A DNA stretch of 64,000 bases. Origin: Ignavibacteriota bacterium. Lineage in GTDB: Bacteria > Bacteroidota > Ignavibacteria > Kapaibacteriales > UBA2268. This document shows positions 53,845 through 64,000 of the stretch, piece after piece (position 1 is the stretch's first letter; each line of letters opens with the position of its first letter). A program made the translations under genes and the position numbers. Location of the stretch: positions 838,381 through 902,380 of the forward strand of contig JAHBUQ010000001.1 in the NCBI GenBank assembly GCA_019637995.1, in the 5' to 3' direction. The notes beneath the pieces are model-generated. The model was not told the origin of the DNA, made no database searches, and saw only the letters and a list, made by a program, of their open reading frames with translations.

Positions 53845-54891
53845 ATGAGAACTACTACTAAATCGCCACCTAGAAGACTAATTCTGAATCTTCTTATATT
53901 CTCATCCATAATAATAGCTTTCAGCAGTACCGAACTTATAGCTCAATATAAACGAAATATTGTCTTTGAGATATTTTCCGAAGTATGGTGTGGACCCTGT
54001 GCCTCTTTAACACCAATGCACAAAGCATGGCTGAAAAACCATCCAGATTATATACCTGTTTACTATTACTCATACTTTATGGTAAATAATCAAAAGGTTA
54101 TAAACGCACAGGAAGATTATAATTATCGAAAAAACTTATATTCGGTACCATTCTTCCCATATGCAAGAATAAATGCAGTCAATGCGCCAAATGAAGCATA
54201 TCCGGGCTTTCCTACAGATACGAACAGAATTAATGCTATAATTGACACGATGTCCAAAACAACACCCGTAAATGTAGATATTAATTTTGTCAATAATGGA
54301 CATAGCGGCTCAGTAAAAATTGACATAACAAGCAATATCGAACTTAATAATAAAGTTCTCTTTGTTTATTTGATTGAGAAAGAACATATCTATTCATCAC
54401 AGCAAAACGGTATGACTGACTTTAATTACATCATGCGAAAGTCACTTCCCAAAAGCAGTGGAGAAATATTTTCAATCAAAGCCGGTGAAAAATTGACTTA
54501 TGATTATAATTACACGCTTGATACAAAAATTAATACTGATTTATATGCTACAGTTATTGTGCAGGATATATCAACAAAATATATTTATCAGTCCGGTAGT
54601 GTGTTTAAGTCTTTTGCAACATCAGTTAATAATGAATCTTCTTATTCCGAATTGCAAATTTACCCAAATCCGGCATATGATTTTATAACCATCTTTCCTA
54701 TCAATAATGGACTTAATCCCTATGATAAAAGTACGAAAGTTCAGATATTTGATGTACTTGGAATAGAGGTAATGTCTACAGAGGCACTTCTTGAAATGTC
54801 CTCATACAGAGTTGAAATCTCTCGTCTACCCGTAGGAGTATATTTTATCCGTCTTGGTGATAGATTTCAGAAATTTATGAAAACAAATTGA
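53845..54891 (+). CDS. Exported Omp28-like thioredoxin-fold protein with T9SS signal
   Basis: This 348-residue secreted protein has a signal peptide (LLIFSSIIIAFSSTELIAQ). A thioredoxin-like domain carries the CGPC pair in EVWCGPCASLTPMHKAW (about 50-66), as in Omp28-related proteins of Bacteroidota. The C-terminal sorting domain has LQIYPNPAYDFITIFPI and GVYFIRLGD. The predicted location is the outer surface; disulfide exchange is possible but not shown. Confidence 0.88.
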   Translation: MRTTTKSPPRRLILNLLIFSSIIIAFSSTELIAQYKRNIVFEIFSEVWCGPCASLTPMHKAWLKNHPDYIPVYYYSYFMVNNQKVINAQEDYNYRKNLYSVPFFPYARINAVNAPNEAYPGFPTDTNRINAIIDTMSKTTPVNVDINFVNNGHSGSVKIDITSNIELNNKVLFVYLIEKEHIYSSQQNGMTDFNYIMRKSLPKSSGEIFSIKAGEKLTYDYNYTLDTKINTDLYATVIVQDISTKYIYQSGSVFKSFATSVNNESSYSELQIYPNPAYDFITIFPINNGLNPYDKSTKVQIFDVLGIEVMSTEALLEMSSYRVEISRLPVGVYFIRLGDRFQKFMKTN

Positions 54892-54912
54892 AAAAAATTG
54901 TTATAATAAATT

Positions 54913-54939
54913 AAGCCCGAAAAATCAATTTCCGGGCTT
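54913..54939. terminator. Hairpin between convergent genes
   Basis: The arms AAGCCCG and CGGGCTT with a 13-base loop lie 21 bases after the Omp28-like gene stop and 27 before the HesB-type stop. The T-run is weak on both sides. Confidence 0.65.
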
Positions 54940-54965
54940 TACTATAAAAAGATACTTATGCAGAA

Positions 54966-55361
54966 TTAGTGACCTCCGCCACCGCAACCGCAAGTTTTTG
55001 CATTGTTCGGATTGTTAAATACAAATCCGCTACCATGCATATCATCCACATAATCCAAAGTAACACCCATCAAATAAAAAAGGCTTTTATTATCAATAAT
55101 TAAATTTAGATTATGTAATTCAATAAGTTTGTCAAAATCATTCACTTCTGAATCGAAACCAAGTATATAATTCATCCCTGAACATCCTCCACTCTGAGTA
55201 CCAAGTCTAAGTGAATATTCATCAGGTACACTGTTCTCTTGTCTGATTGAGCTGATTTTATCCAAAGCTCTGCGTGTAATCATTATCGCATCTTGCTCAT
55301 CTGAGCCTGTTACACCGGTAGGGATAAGTTCAACTTCTGTATCATTGATTACTGCATTCAT
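54966..55361 (-). CDS. Iron-sulfur cluster assembly accessory protein (HesB/IscA type)
   Basis: This 131-residue A-type carrier protein has the three conserved cysteines: one in LGTQSGGCSGMNY and two in KTCGCGGGGH at the C-terminus. It helps pass Fe-S clusters to target enzymes. GAGG precedes the ATG. It could serve the aconitase-family enzymes and ferredoxin in this window, but it is not linked to them. Confidence 0.92.
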   Translation of the reverse strand: MNAVINDTEVELIPTGVTGSDEQDAIMITRRALDKISSIRQENSVPDEYSLRLGTQSGGCSGMNYILGFDSEVNDFDKLIELHNLNLIIDNKSLFYLMGVTLDYVDDMHGSGFVFNNPNNAKTCGCGGGGH

Positions 55362-55436
55362 ATTTACCTCAAATTTAAAAAAAAGAATTTAATAATAACT
55401 ATAGGAACGATTTTAAGTTTTTATTATTATTAAAAA

Positions 55437-56912
55437 TTATTTATTTGGAATTTTAAGTTTTAAAGCATCGTAAATATCGTTGATATAATCCTTATTTTCC
55501 ACTAATACTATCAAAATATCTCCTGACTCAACGATTGTCGCTCCGTTAGGTGTAATGAAATTATTATTTCTGTTTATCATAGCAATTATAGCAGTTTTAG
55601 GAAAATTCAACTCTACAATTCTTTTTGAGCAGGCAAATGAGTTCACTGGAATTTCTATTTCAAGCATTTCTGTTTTAACCCTGTCAGTCATTTGAATTTC
55701 TATTGGGGATATCGGCTTTACTTTAGCCGGTAAAGATACTCTGAGCAATCTTGCAAAGAAACTCAAAGATGTACCTTGTACCAATATTGAAGTCAAAGAA
55801 ATAAAAAATACTAAATTAAATATCATGTCTGCTTTTTCAATTCCGGCAAGCAGTGGATATGTTGCAAATACTATAGGAACAGCTCCTCTAAGCCCAACCC
55901 AAGAGATGTAAGATCGCCGTCTCATCTTCATTTTGAATGGAGCTAAAGCAAAAAATACACCAAGTGGTCTTGCTACAATTATTAAAAATAAAGATACAAT
56001 AAGACCCAAACCTATAACTGGCATAATATGTGAAGGAAAAACAAGTAATCCAAGAGCTAAAAACAGTACGATTTGCATTAACCAGGCTAATCCGTCAAAC
56101 ATCTTGAATATTGTTTTTTTGTGAATGAACTCCTGATTGCCTATATAAACAGCACAAAGATATACAGCCAGAAAACCGTTTCCGCCAATAAAATCAGTAG
56201 CAGCAAATGATATGAACATCAACGATATAACAAGTACAATATAAAGACCCTCAAAATCAAGTTTGATATTATTTATAATGTATTTTGATAATTTCCCGAA
56301 ACCCAAGCCTGCTATAGAACCGATAGCCATTTGTTGAAGAAATAAGGGTATCATTGTAAGAGGTGACAAATCCTGATTTATAACAAGACTTAAAAAACCA
56401 ATTGTTAGCACATAAGCCATAGGATCATTACTACCACTTTCAAGTTCCAGAGTAGGTCTTAAATTACTTTTCAAAGCAAGACTTTTTGACCTTAGAATTG
56501 AGAAAACTGCAGCAGCATCAGTTGATGATACAATAGAACCCAATAACATAGCTTCATAAATTGTAAAATCTGTGATATACCAAATGAACGTTCCTAAGCT
56601 AACTGCTGTTAACAAAACTCCTATTGTTGATAATGAAACTCCCTGCCAAAGAACCGGTTTGATTGTCGTATAATTAGTATCAAGTCCACCGGAAAACAGA
56701 ATGAAATTAAGAGCTACAACACCGATAAACTGAGCTAAAACAGGGTCATTAAAATATATACCTCCTATTCCTTCAGAACCGGCAAGCATACCGATACCTA
56801 AAAATAATATCAATGTCGGCACTCCAAAGCGATATGAAGTTTTACCGGCTATTACACTTAGAAAGAGCAATATCGAACCAACGAGTAATATGTTTTCTAT
56901 TGTTAAATTCAT
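55437..56912 (-). CDS. Potassium/proton antiporter (CPA1, NhaP2-like)
   Basis: This 491-residue protein has about 12 membrane segments (residues 1-395) with the CPA1 features LGIGMLAGSEGIGG, FSGGLDTNY, GSIVSSTDAAAVF and ELESGSNDPMAY. A C-terminal cytoplasmic domain of the TrkA-C type follows (about 405-491, with VVESGDILIVLVENKD-like strands). It exchanges K+ or Na+ for protons. It is the last gene of the minus-strand operon, six bases after the amidohydrolase gene. Confidence 0.9.
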   Translation of the reverse strand: MNLTIENILLVGSILLFLSVIAGKTSYRFGVPTLILFLGIGMLAGSEGIGGIYFNDPVLAQFIGVVALNFILFSGGLDTNYTTIKPVLWQGVSLSTIGVLLTAVSLGTFIWYITDFTIYEAMLLGSIVSSTDAAAVFSILRSKSLALKSNLRPTLELESGSNDPMAYVLTIGFLSLVINQDLSPLTMIPLFLQQMAIGSIAGLGFGKLSKYIINNIKLDFEGLYIVLVISLMFISFAATDFIGGNGFLAVYLCAVYIGNQEFIHKKTIFKMFDGLAWLMQIVLFLALGLLVFPSHIMPVIGLGLIVSLFLIIVARPLGVFFALAPFKMKMRRRSYISWVGLRGAVPIVFATYPLLAGIEKADMIFNLVFFISLTSILVQGTSLSFFARLLRVSLPAKVKPISPIEIQMTDRVKTEMLEIEIPVNSFACSKRIVELNFPKTAIIAMINRNNNFITPNGATIVESGDILIVLVENKDYINDIYDALKLKIPNK

Positions 56913-56918
56913 TATCTA

Positions 56919-58409
56919 TCAGCTAATAATTTGCTCGCCATTTATGAACACAGAAGAAACTTTTGATACTGAACTAATTGAATTTCCTTCAATTACTACA
57001 AAATCTGCTTTACACCCAATTTCAAGTTTTCCGATATTTTCAACATTTACAGAAATATACGGATAATCAGTATAACATTTCAGAGCTTCAGATTCAGAAA
57101 GCCTTTCATCAAAAATCGAATTATCAGTTTCCAAATCATATTGTCTGCTGATAAATGCATCTATTCCTAAAAATGGGTTATGAGATTCAATGGGAAAATC
57201 AGAGCCTCCGATTACAAGTACTTCATTATCAATAAAAGTTTTCCATGGGTAACCGGACTTCAGCAATCTTGCGTTGCCAAGCCTTTTTTGAGCCATTTTA
57301 GCATCACTAACAAAATGAATAGGTTGAACCGATGCAATTATATTTAATTGCTTATATCTTTGAATGTCATCAGGATGAACAGTCTGGGAGTGTTCGATTC
57401 TAAGATTAATCGTTGAATATGGTTTCAGCTCTCTGAATTTTTCAAACGCATCAATTACTTCTCTGACAGCTCTGTCTCCAATAGCATGAATGACAACATC
57501 AAATCCTGATTCATCAGCTTTTAGGATTTTGCCAAGCATATCATTTGATGTCAACAATAATAATCCCCTTTCACCGGTTTTGTCGCTGTAATCATCAATT
57601 AGTGCAGCTCCATACGAGCCAAGTGCACCATCAGAAAAAAGCTTGATTCCCTGTATAGTGAACATTTCAGATTTATAAGGCAAAATTTTCGCATTGAAAA
57701 CTTCATCATTTTGACAGCTAACATAAGCGAAAACCCTTATTGGCAATTTGCCGGCTTCATTCAATTTGTGGTAAATACTTACCATTTGTGGGCTTACATC
57801 CATATCATGAACAGCAGTAATGCCGGATTTTAAGCACAAATCCAAACCTTTATCAATGAATGAAGTAATTTGAGATTCGGTGTATTCCGGTATATATGAA
57901 TCAAGTAGATTCATTGCATTATCAATAAGCATTCCTGTGGGACTGCCATGTTCATCTCTCAAAATTTTTCCTCCGGCTGGGTCAGGAGTATCACAATCAA
58001 TTCCGGCTAATTCCAAAGCTTTAGAATTGCACCAGATTGAATGTCCGTCAACACGTGTAAGTGCGAGTGGCTCATCAGGAAAAAATTTGTCTGCCTGAAT
58101 TCTATCCGGCAGGTCAGTATTATTCCACAATTCATTATTCCAACCTCTGCCAATGACCCAATCACATTTTCTAAAATAGTTTTTTCTGGTAATTTCAAGA
58201 GTTTCTTCAGATGAAATCCCTCCTGATACATCCAGACCCGAATTCATCATACCCAAGCCCCACACATGGCAGTGAGAATCTGTAATTCCAGGAATAACTA
58301 TGCAATCTGAAAATTTATATTCTTTTCCATCAGAGATAATTTCAACAAATTCGCTTTCCGATATTGAAGTAATAATCCCACTTTTTATGACAAGTTTAAT
58401 TTTTTTCAC
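56919..58409 (-). CDS. Amidohydrolase-family protein (YtcJ-like)
   Basis: This 496-residue protein belongs to the metal-dependent amidohydrolases. Motifs are PGITDSHCHVWGLG (metal-binding HxH), AVHDMD, IHAIGDRAV, LRIEHSQTVHPDD and GSDFPIESHNPFLGI. The layout fits YtcJ-like exoenzyme-type amidohydrolases, whose substrates are mostly unknown. It overlaps the ferredoxin gene by 14 bases. Confidence 0.9.
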   Translation of the reverse strand: MKKIKLVIKSGIITSISESEFVEIISDGKEYKFSDCIVIPGITDSHCHVWGLGMMNSGLDVSGGISSEETLEITRKNYFRKCDWVIGRGWNNELWNNTDLPDRIQADKFFPDEPLALTRVDGHSIWCNSKALELAGIDCDTPDPAGGKILRDEHGSPTGMLIDNAMNLLDSYIPEYTESQITSFIDKGLDLCLKSGITAVHDMDVSPQMVSIYHKLNEAGKLPIRVFAYVSCQNDEVFNAKILPYKSEMFTIQGIKLFSDGALGSYGAALIDDYSDKTGERGLLLLTSNDMLGKILKADESGFDVVIHAIGDRAVREVIDAFEKFRELKPYSTINLRIEHSQTVHPDDIQRYKQLNIIASVQPIHFVSDAKMAQKRLGNARLLKSGYPWKTFIDNEVLVIGGSDFPIESHNPFLGIDAFISRQYDLETDNSIFDERLSESEALKCYTDYPYISVNVENIGKLEIGCKADFVVIEGNSISSVSKVSSVFINGEQIIS

Positions 58410-58602
58410 GTTTTCTCGCCTTTGTTACCACATCCACCGGACAAACAGCCACACACTGAGGCTCGGAGTGATAACCCTTGCAACTCACGCATTTCTTGGG
58501 ATTGATTTCATAAATATCATAACCCATATATATAGCATCAACAGGGCAGTGTCTGGCACATTTTCCGCAAATGATGCATCCTAAATTTATTTGATAAGCC
58601 AT
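58396..58602 (-). CDS. 4Fe-4S ferredoxin
   Basis: This 68-residue protein has two 4Fe-4S motifs: GCIICGKCARHCP (residues 8-20) and the extended KCVSCKGYHSEPQCVAVCP (37-55). It carries electrons for unknown partners. The spacing with an eight-residue insert in the second motif is typical of Alvin-type ferredoxins. It overlaps genes on both sides. Confidence 0.92.
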   Translation of the reverse strand: MAYQINLGCIICGKCARHCPVDAIYMGYDIYEINPKKCVSCKGYHSEPQCVAVCPVDVVTKARKREKN

Positions 58603-59429
58603 TGGTGCCCTTCCTTAAATTTTGAATTCCAATCAATTCCCGGAGCCATACATTGATTATCTAAATGTTGAGCAATTGATGGAATAGGTGTAAATAATTG
58701 ATATTTCTTTCCGAATATTACTTGCAATGGAGTGTAAATCCATGCTTTGGCAAATATTCTTAAAGTTTGATTGTCTTTTATAAGTAATTTCATAAATCTT
58801 AATGGACTATTGACATTCTCATGAGTCAGAGTCAACCATAGACTGCTGTCATAATTTTTTCTTACATAACTTCGAAATACTTTTTCAGCAGATTTTAATG
58901 CTTTTTTTGTAGTTAAAAAAGTCATAGTAGTTGAGCCACAGGAACGCCAGTGCCTTTTTCCGATAAATTTCACGAAATACTTTCGATTGTGAAATTCATT
59001 TGTGTATAAATCAAGATGGTCATAAGGACTGATGAAGTCAATACCGGTTGTGTTCAAAGCAGACATCAGCTCATGGAAGGTATCAGGCAAATAAAAATAA
59101 TCATCTTCTGCAAAATAAATTACATCACAATGATTTTGACTTAGCAGCAAATCCATTTGCATTCCAAAAGTTGCTCCGTTGCTTTTTACCTGAGTTTCGA
59201 TATAATCGGTATCATACTTATTCAGGTACTTTTCAAACATTGTTTTATACTCTTTAGGGCAGTCATCAAGTATTACAAACCACTTAACGCTGAGATTTCC
59301 TAATGATTTTACGAGCGAAGCAAGACACAACTCTGAAAGCTTGAATTTATCGTCAGGATAAATTGGCGGTACTTTCGAAATTTTTGGGTAAATTCTGTAA
59401 GCTATCGCTAAATCGTATTCTTTATTCAA
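58587..59429 (-). CDS. Glycosyltransferase-like protein
   Basis: This 280-residue protein resembles family 2-like (GT-A) glycosyltransferases: an N-terminal nucleotide-binding fold (SVKWFVILDDCPKEYKTMFE, read as VKWFVILDDCP), then VIYFAEDDYFYLPDTF, where the acidic pair would bind the metal-nucleotide. No transmembrane segments. It overlaps the upstream GT2 gene by eight bases, implying joint action on one glycan. Confidence 0.75.
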   Translation of the reverse strand: MNKEYDLAIAYRIYPKISKVPPIYPDDKFKLSELCLASLVKSLGNLSVKWFVILDDCPKEYKTMFEKYLNKYDTDYIETQVKSNGATFGMQMDLLLSQNHCDVIYFAEDDYFYLPDTFHELMSALNTTGIDFISPYDHLDLYTNEFHNRKYFVKFIGKRHWRSCGSTTMTFLTTKKALKSAEKVFRSYVRKNYDSSLWLTLTHENVNSPLRFMKLLIKDNQTLRIFAKAWIYTPLQVIFGKKYQLFTPIPSIAQHLDNQCMAPGIDWNSKFKEGHQWLIK

Positions 59430-60330
59430 TTTCTGCCTTTTTCCAAAGTTTTGATATTCTTAAATGTTCCTGACTTTTAGAGAAATATTTTTTACTAGTC
59501 GAGAATTTCGATAATATCAATTCAATAACGAATAAGTTGAAGAAATATGTCTTTTGAGTAAATTTGAAAAGTTTGGCTTCAGATTTTGTTCCGTGTTTTT
59601 TTAAAAATAAGAGCTTGGTTGATATTAACAATTTTTCTGCTTTCTCATTAAAATCACTTTTTTCTCTGCCGGCTCCGCGTATGTGTATCACTCTTGCTTT
59701 ATTTGCAATTGAGACTTTGTATCCGGAATTCCAAACTCGTTTGCAAAAATCTGCTTCTTCAGTATAGAAAAAATAATCTTCATCGAAACCCAATAATCTG
59801 TCAAAAACACTACGTCTGAAAAGCAAAACTGCACCATCAGCGTATTCGGGATATATAATTCTGTTAGTATTCAATAAATATTTATTTAATACTTTTAAAA
59901 ATGATGTAATAAAAAACATATCGAATATTCCCGAAATATAGCCCGGAAACCTGCCGTAACTTCTTTGATACTTCATTCCAGGATAAAGCTGATGAAAACC
60001 TGTTACAGCAATTGATTCGTCTGATTGTATTACATCCAGTGCCTCATTTATGCTACTTCTAAGAAATTCCACATCGGAATTGCTGACTATCACAAATTCT
60101 GAATCTGTATTTCTGACACCAATATTAACTGCTTTTGCGTATCCTAGATTTTCAGAATTATGGATAATTTTGATTTCAGGATATTTGCCTCTGATTTCCT
60201 CTATAGAGTTATCAGTTGAAGCATTATCAACGACTAAGATTCTCGCACTGCCAATTGTATCAAATACAGATTGAATACATCTGCAAGTGAGTTCACCCGT
60301 ATTATAATTTATAATTACTATTTCTAACAT
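59422..60330 (-). CDS. Glycosyltransferase family 2 protein (rhamnosyltransferase-like)
   Basis: This 302-residue protein has the GT2 start VIINYNTGELTCRCIQSV, LVVDNASTDNS, ENLGYAKAVNIGVR and VSNSDVEF (DXD-like), then DEDYFFYTEEADFCKRVW. These are features of rhamnosyl- and similar transferases in O-antigen or surface polysaccharide synthesis. It is the first gene of the minus-strand operon. Confidence 0.9.
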   Translation of the reverse strand: MLEIVIINYNTGELTCRCIQSVFDTIGSARILVVDNASTDNSIEEIRGKYPEIKIIHNSENLGYAKAVNIGVRNTDSEFVIVSNSDVEFLRSSINEALDVIQSDESIAVTGFHQLYPGMKYQRSYGRFPGYISGIFDMFFITSFLKVLNKYLLNTNRIIYPEYADGAVLLFRRSVFDRLLGFDEDYFFYTEEADFCKRVWNSGYKVSIANKARVIHIRGAGREKSDFNEKAEKLLISTKLLFLKKHGTKSEAKLFKFTQKTYFFNLFVIELILSKFSTSKKYFSKSQEHLRISKLWKKAEIE

Positions 60331-60503
60331 AAATTGTAAAATTCAAAAATCATTATATTACAAAAATACATTATTTAATTATTCAGAACAATTTAAATTG
60401 GAACAATTTGAAAAAAATATACTTTAATATATCTTAATATTTCAATATATTCGTCACATCATAAATTAAAAAAGATTATTTTGATTATTAAAAGGATTCT
60501 GCT

Positions 60504-62768
60504 ATGATTTTTGACCTCGATATGATAAAATCAATTTATGCAAATTATGCTAAAAAAATTGATTCCATCAGAAAAATTGTCAACAAACCTCTCACCCTGA
60601 CAGAGAAAATTCTTTACAGTCATCTTGATTCTGAAACTGAAATTCGTGAATTTGCACGCGGTAAGGATTATGTGAATTTCCGTCCCGATAGAGTAGCAAT
60701 GCAGGATGCAACTGCCCAAATGGCTCTTTTGCAATTTATGCAAGCCGGCAGACCAAAAACAGCAGTGCCTTCTACTGTTCATTGCGACCATTTAATTTTA
60801 GCTAAAGAAGGTGCTGAAAAAGACTTAGCAAGCTCAAAAGATTTGAACAGCGAAGTTTTTGATTTTCTTTCTTCGGTATCAAATAAATACGGTATCGGAT
60901 TCTGGAAACCGGGTGCAGGTATCATTCATCAGGTAATTCTCGAAAACTATGCTTTCCCGGGCGGTATGATGATTGGTACGGATTCACACACGGTTAACGC
61001 CGGCGGTCTTGGAATGATTGCTATTGGTGTTGGTGGTGCAGATGCAGTTGATGTTATGGCAGGATTCCCCTGGGAACTGAAATTCCCTAAATTAATCGGT
61101 GTGAAATTAACAGGAAAATTATCCGGCTGGGCTTCTGCTAAGGATGTTATCTTGAAAGTTGCCGGTATTCTCACTGTAAAAGGTGGAACCGGTGCTGTTG
61201 TTGAATATTTCGGAGAGGGCGCCAAGTCTTTATCCTGTACAGGTAAAGGCACAATTTGTAATATGGGTGCTGAAATCGGAGCTACAACCTCAATTTTTGG
61301 TTACGATGAAAAAATGTATAATTATCTTGCCTCAACAAGTAGAAAGGAAGTTGCTGATGTTGCTAATGGTATTGCCGAACATCTGACCGGAGATGACGAA
61401 GTATATGCAAATCCTGAGAAATATTTTGACCAGGTAATTGAAATTAATTTATCTGAACTTGAAGCTCATGTAAATGGTCCATTTACTCCGGACCTCGCTA
61501 CCCCAATATCAAAATTGAAAGATGCAGTTGTTGAAAATGGCTGGCCCGACAAAATCGAAGTGGGATTAATCGGCTCCTGTACAAACTCATCTTATGAGGA
61601 TATTTCACGTGCAGCATCAGTTGCTAAGCAAGCAGTGGACAAAAAATTGAAAGTTCAGAGCGAATATACTGTTACCCCCGGCTCAGAAATGGTTCGTTAT
61701 ACAATAGAGCGTGATGGATTTATCAATGATTTTGAACAAATTGGCGGCGTTGTTCTTGCTAATGCCTGTGGACCTTGTATCGGTCAATGGGCTCGTCACG
61801 GTGCGGATAAACAGGAAAAGAATACAATTATCACTTCTTTCAACCGAAATTTTGCAAAACGTAATGACGGAAATCCAAATACGCACGGATTTGTTGCCTC
61901 TCCGGAAATCGTAACTGCTTTAACTATAGCCGGAAGTTTATCTTTCAATCCTAATACTGATACTTTAATCAATGAAGATGGAATAGCGGTTAAACTTGAC
62001 CCGCCAAGCGGTGATGAACTTCCTGCAAAGGGATTTGATGTTGAGGATAACGGCTATCAGGCGCCTGCTGAAGATGGTTCAGGAGTAAAAATTAATGTTG
62101 CTCCTGATTCTAACCGCTTGCAGCTTCTTGATTCATTCCCTGAATGGAACGGTAGCGATATGACTGGTCTTAAGCTATTAATTAAAGCTAAAGGAAAATG
62201 CACGACTGACCACATTTCAATGGCAGGTCCATGGCTCCGTTTCCGCGGTCATCTTGATAATATTGCTAATAACACTTTGACGGGTGCAGTGAATTTCTTC
62301 AATGAAAAAACTAATTCTGTTAAAAATCAATTAACAGGTGAATTTGGTGAAGTTCCGGCTGTCCAGCGTCAGTACAAAGCAGCAGGAATTGGCTCAATCG
62401 TAGTTGGCGATGAAAACTATGGTGAAGGTTCATCACGTGAGCACGCTGCTATGCAGCCACGCCATTTGGGAGTAAAAGCAATTCTTGTCAAATCATTTGC
62501 ACGTATCCACGAAACAAATTTAAAAAAACAAGGTATGCTCGCTCTTACTTTTGCTGATAAAAATGATTATGATAAAATTTTAGAAGACGATACTTTTGAT
62601 ATTATCGGATTGTCTGAATTTTCTCCTGAAACACCTCTGACACTTGTAGCACATCATTTAGACGGCTCGAAGGATTCAATCATTGTTAATCATTCTTATA
62701 ATGCTCAGCAAATCGAATGGTTCAAGGCAGGTGCCGCATTAAATATTATCAAAAAGCAGTTTGCCTGA
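60504..62768 (+). CDS. acn: Aconitate hydratase
   Basis: This 754-residue enzyme isomerises citrate and isocitrate in the TCA cycle. The size and sequence fit the mitochondrial-type aconitases found in Bacteroidota: [43 protein letters not shown] (three cluster cysteines between these motifs), and [20 protein letters not shown] in the swivel domain. It is a single-gene unit with AAAGGA before the ATG and a terminator after. Confidence 0.96.
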   Translation: MIFDLDMIKSIYANYAKKIDSIRKIVNKPLTLTEKILYSHLDSETEIREFARGKDYVNFRPDRVAMQDATAQMALLQFMQAGRPKTAVPSTVHCDHLILAKEGAEKDLASSKDLNSEVFDFLSSVSNKYGIGFWKPGAGIIHQVILENYAFPGGMMIGTDSHTVNAGGLGMIAIGVGGADAVDVMAGFPWELKFPKLIGVKLTGKLSGWASAKDVILKVAGILTVKGGTGAVVEYFGEGAKSLSCTGKGTICNMGAEIGATTSIFGYDEKMYNYLASTSRKEVADVANGIAEHLTGDDEVYANPEKYFDQVIEINLSELEAHVNGPFTPDLATPISKLKDAVVENGWPDKIEVGLIGSCTNSSYEDISRAASVAKQAVDKKLKVQSEYTVTPGSEMVRYTIERDGFINDFEQIGGVVLANACGPCIGQWARHGADKQEKNTIITSFNRNFAKRNDGNPNTHGFVASPEIVTALTIAGSLSFNPNTDTLINEDGIAVKLDPPSGDELPAKGFDVEDNGYQAPAEDGSGVKINVAPDSNRLQLLDSFPEWNGSDMTGLKLLIKAKGKCTTDHISMAGPWLRFRGHLDNIANNTLTGAVNFFNEKTNSVKNQLTGEFGEVPAVQRQYKAAGIGSIVVGDENYGEGSSREHAAMQPRHLGVKAILVKSFARIHETNLKKQGMLALTFADKNDYDKILEDDTFDIIGLSEFSPETPLTLVAHHLDGSKDSIIVNHSYNAQQIEWFKAGAALNIIKKQFA

Positions 62769-62880
62769 TAATTTATGAATTAATTAATAAACGGCTCATA
62801 ATAAAGGGGAAATCGCATTTTTTTGTTTTACCTTTTTTGTGACTGTAAGTTTGCTTTTCATAACTTTTTGAAATCATGAA

Positions 62881-62917
62881 AAAACCCCAAGCGAAACTAT
62901 CAGTTTGGGGTTTTATT
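62881..62917. terminator. Terminator between convergent aconitase and peptidase E genes
   Basis: The arms AAAACCCCAA and TTGGGGTTTT around a loop of about 14 bases are followed by ATTTAT on the plus strand; A/T runs flank both sides. Confidence 0.8.
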
Positions 62918-62945
62918 TATCTCTGCAATGAATAAATTTCAAATT

Positions 62946-63650
62946 TTACTTCATTAAAAAATCGAGATTATCTCCCGGATTGACTTCAAAAATTTCCTGT
63001 CCGTATTTAAATATACGTGCTTGTTTTAAGCCAATTAAACTTAATTTGTTATCAACAAACTGAAGACTACTGCCTTCCCTTAGACCAACAACATACATAT
63101 TTTTATTTGCTTCAAGAAATTCTAAAAGTCTTTGCTCGCGGGTTTCCCCATGATGACCGTCCGGATGTGCATCCAAATAATGTGGATTAATCTGAAACGG
63201 TATCAGATTGAGTGCATTAAATGTAGGTGGTTCAACGATCGGCATATCATTAGTAGTTCGTATAGTTGGACAAGCCAAATTCGAGCCTGCACTCCAGCCG
63301 ATATAAGGCATTCCTACAATAACTTTGGATTTAATCAGGTCTTTCAGGTCATTATCATAAACAGTTTTCAGTAAGTTAAAAGTATTACCTCCACCAACAG
63401 CTATACCATCAGCAGAATTAATTATCTCTTTAGCATCTCCTGTATGAACAGAAATAATCTCATATCCCAAATTTGAGAATACATCAGCAACTTTTTTTGT
63501 ATATTCGTCCCAATTAATTGTAACACCTGCATACGGCACAAATGCAATTTTCTTTACGCCGTTTCCAAAATAGCTTTTAATTGTATCAAAAGCATGTTCA
63601 AGATATGTGTAACCTTGTGTTGTGGAGTTACTTAAGAGTAATAGATTCAT
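62946..63650 (-). CDS. pepE: Peptidase E (alpha-aspartyl dipeptidase)
   Basis: This family S51 serine peptidase splits Asp-X dipeptides. The 234-residue protein has LLLSNSTTQGYTYLEH at the start, VGGGNTFNLLKTVYD, the nucleophile Ser in GWSAGSNLACPT, and TTNDMPIVEP. The ATG at 63650 is chosen for its AAGGAAAA site and match to the family start; nine further upstream codons are open but not conserved. Confidence 0.93.
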   Translation of the reverse strand: MNLLLLSNSTTQGYTYLEHAFDTIKSYFGNGVKKIAFVPYAGVTINWDEYTKKVADVFSNLGYEIISVHTGDAKEIINSADGIAVGGGNTFNLLKTVYDNDLKDLIKSKVIVGMPYIGWSAGSNLACPTIRTTNDMPIVEPPTFNALNLIPFQINPHYLDAHPDGHHGETREQRLLEFLEANKNMYVVGLREGSSLQFVDNKLSLIGLKQARIFKYGQEIFEVNPGDNLDFLMK

Positions 63651-63835
63651 AAATAATTTTCCTTTTTTATAAAACAATCATAATAATTAAAGTAATTTAA
63701 AAAATTTTAGTATAAATAGCAAATATTATTTTGCTTTTTTGAATAAATCACAAGTATTTTTAATTCACACAAATCAAATTAATTATATATTTATCCGTAA
63801 TACGAGCATTATAAATATAATATAAAAATAATGAT

Positions 63836-64000
63836 ATGAATGACTTATTAACAACCGGAATTTTATATTTTACATCATTTTTTACTTTGATAAATCCTAT
63901 CGGTACAATGCCTGTATTTATGACCATGACTAAGGATTTATCTGAAGCAGAGCGAACTAATACAGCAAGGAAAGCAAGTATAGTCGCATTGATTATTATA
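63836..64000 (+). CDS. MarC-family membrane protein (5' end only)
   Basis: The first 55 codons are present before the window ends. The start NDLLTTGILYFTSFFTLINP, with IGTMPVF and LSEAERTNTARKAS, is typical of MarC/UPF0056 membrane proteins, whose function is not settled. The gene continues beyond the window. Confidence 0.85.
   Translation, partial: MNDLLTTGILYFTSFFTLINPIGTMPVFMTMTKDLSEAERTNTARKASIVALIII

Overview
The window comes from an AT-rich member of the Bacteroidota/Chlorobiota/Ignavibacteriota (FCB) group. Three exported proteins (209-3190, 15962-18259, 53845-54891) end in type IX secretion (T9SS) sorting or FlgD-like C-terminal domains. A tiny basic AURKAIP1/COX24-like ribosomal protein of the kind seen in Bacteroidota sits at 51417-51509. 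The genus cannot be fixed from sequence alone; an Ignavibacteria- or Kapabacteria-like lineage is a guess. No rRNA, tRNA or CRISPR array was found.

Layout. 1-7.7 kb is housekeeping: a T9SS-type surface protein, an orphan OmpR-type response regulator overlapping a MazG-like hydrolase, a small asparaginase-domain protein, and a minus-strand folB-folK-dnaG operon. 7.7-13.2 kb is a small defence or accessory island: a repeat-rich intergenic region, a 37-residue copy of a restriction-enzyme tail, a RhuM-family gene, and a type IIG restriction-modification gene. That last gene is interrupted, without loss of its reading frame, by an element carrying a complete four-helix-bundle (S23/IVS-type) gene in another frame. 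13.4-18.3 kb holds pdxA, an APC permease and a large T9SS-type protein.

18.3-37.4 kb is the most unusual part: an RHS polymorphic-toxin cassette array, all on the plus strand. Five toxin tails follow whole or partial copies of one RHS core: three different JAB/JAMM-type domains, one DUF6973-like domain, and one glycine-rich hydrophobic tail broken by a stop codon. Each is followed by candidate immunity genes, nearly all with signal peptides or membrane segments. Orphan toxin tails with further immunity genes lie between them. Four toxin-antitoxin-like gene pairs (two DUF4160/DUF2442, one PIN, one RelE-like) lie between broken pieces of the same RHS core. The array ends in an older, truncated phosphatase operon on the minus strand.

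37.7-64 kb returns to core genome: aminotransferase, recF-dciA-like-gyrB, an alpha/beta hydrolase, an OPT transporter, leuCD-like genes, a tryptophan 2,3-dioxygenase/kynureninase-like pair, HU, a flippase, a HesB/IscA-type protein, a minus-strand operon (two glycosyltransferases, ferredoxin, amidohydrolase, cation/proton antiporter), aconitase, peptidase E, and the start of a MarC-family gene cut by the window edge.
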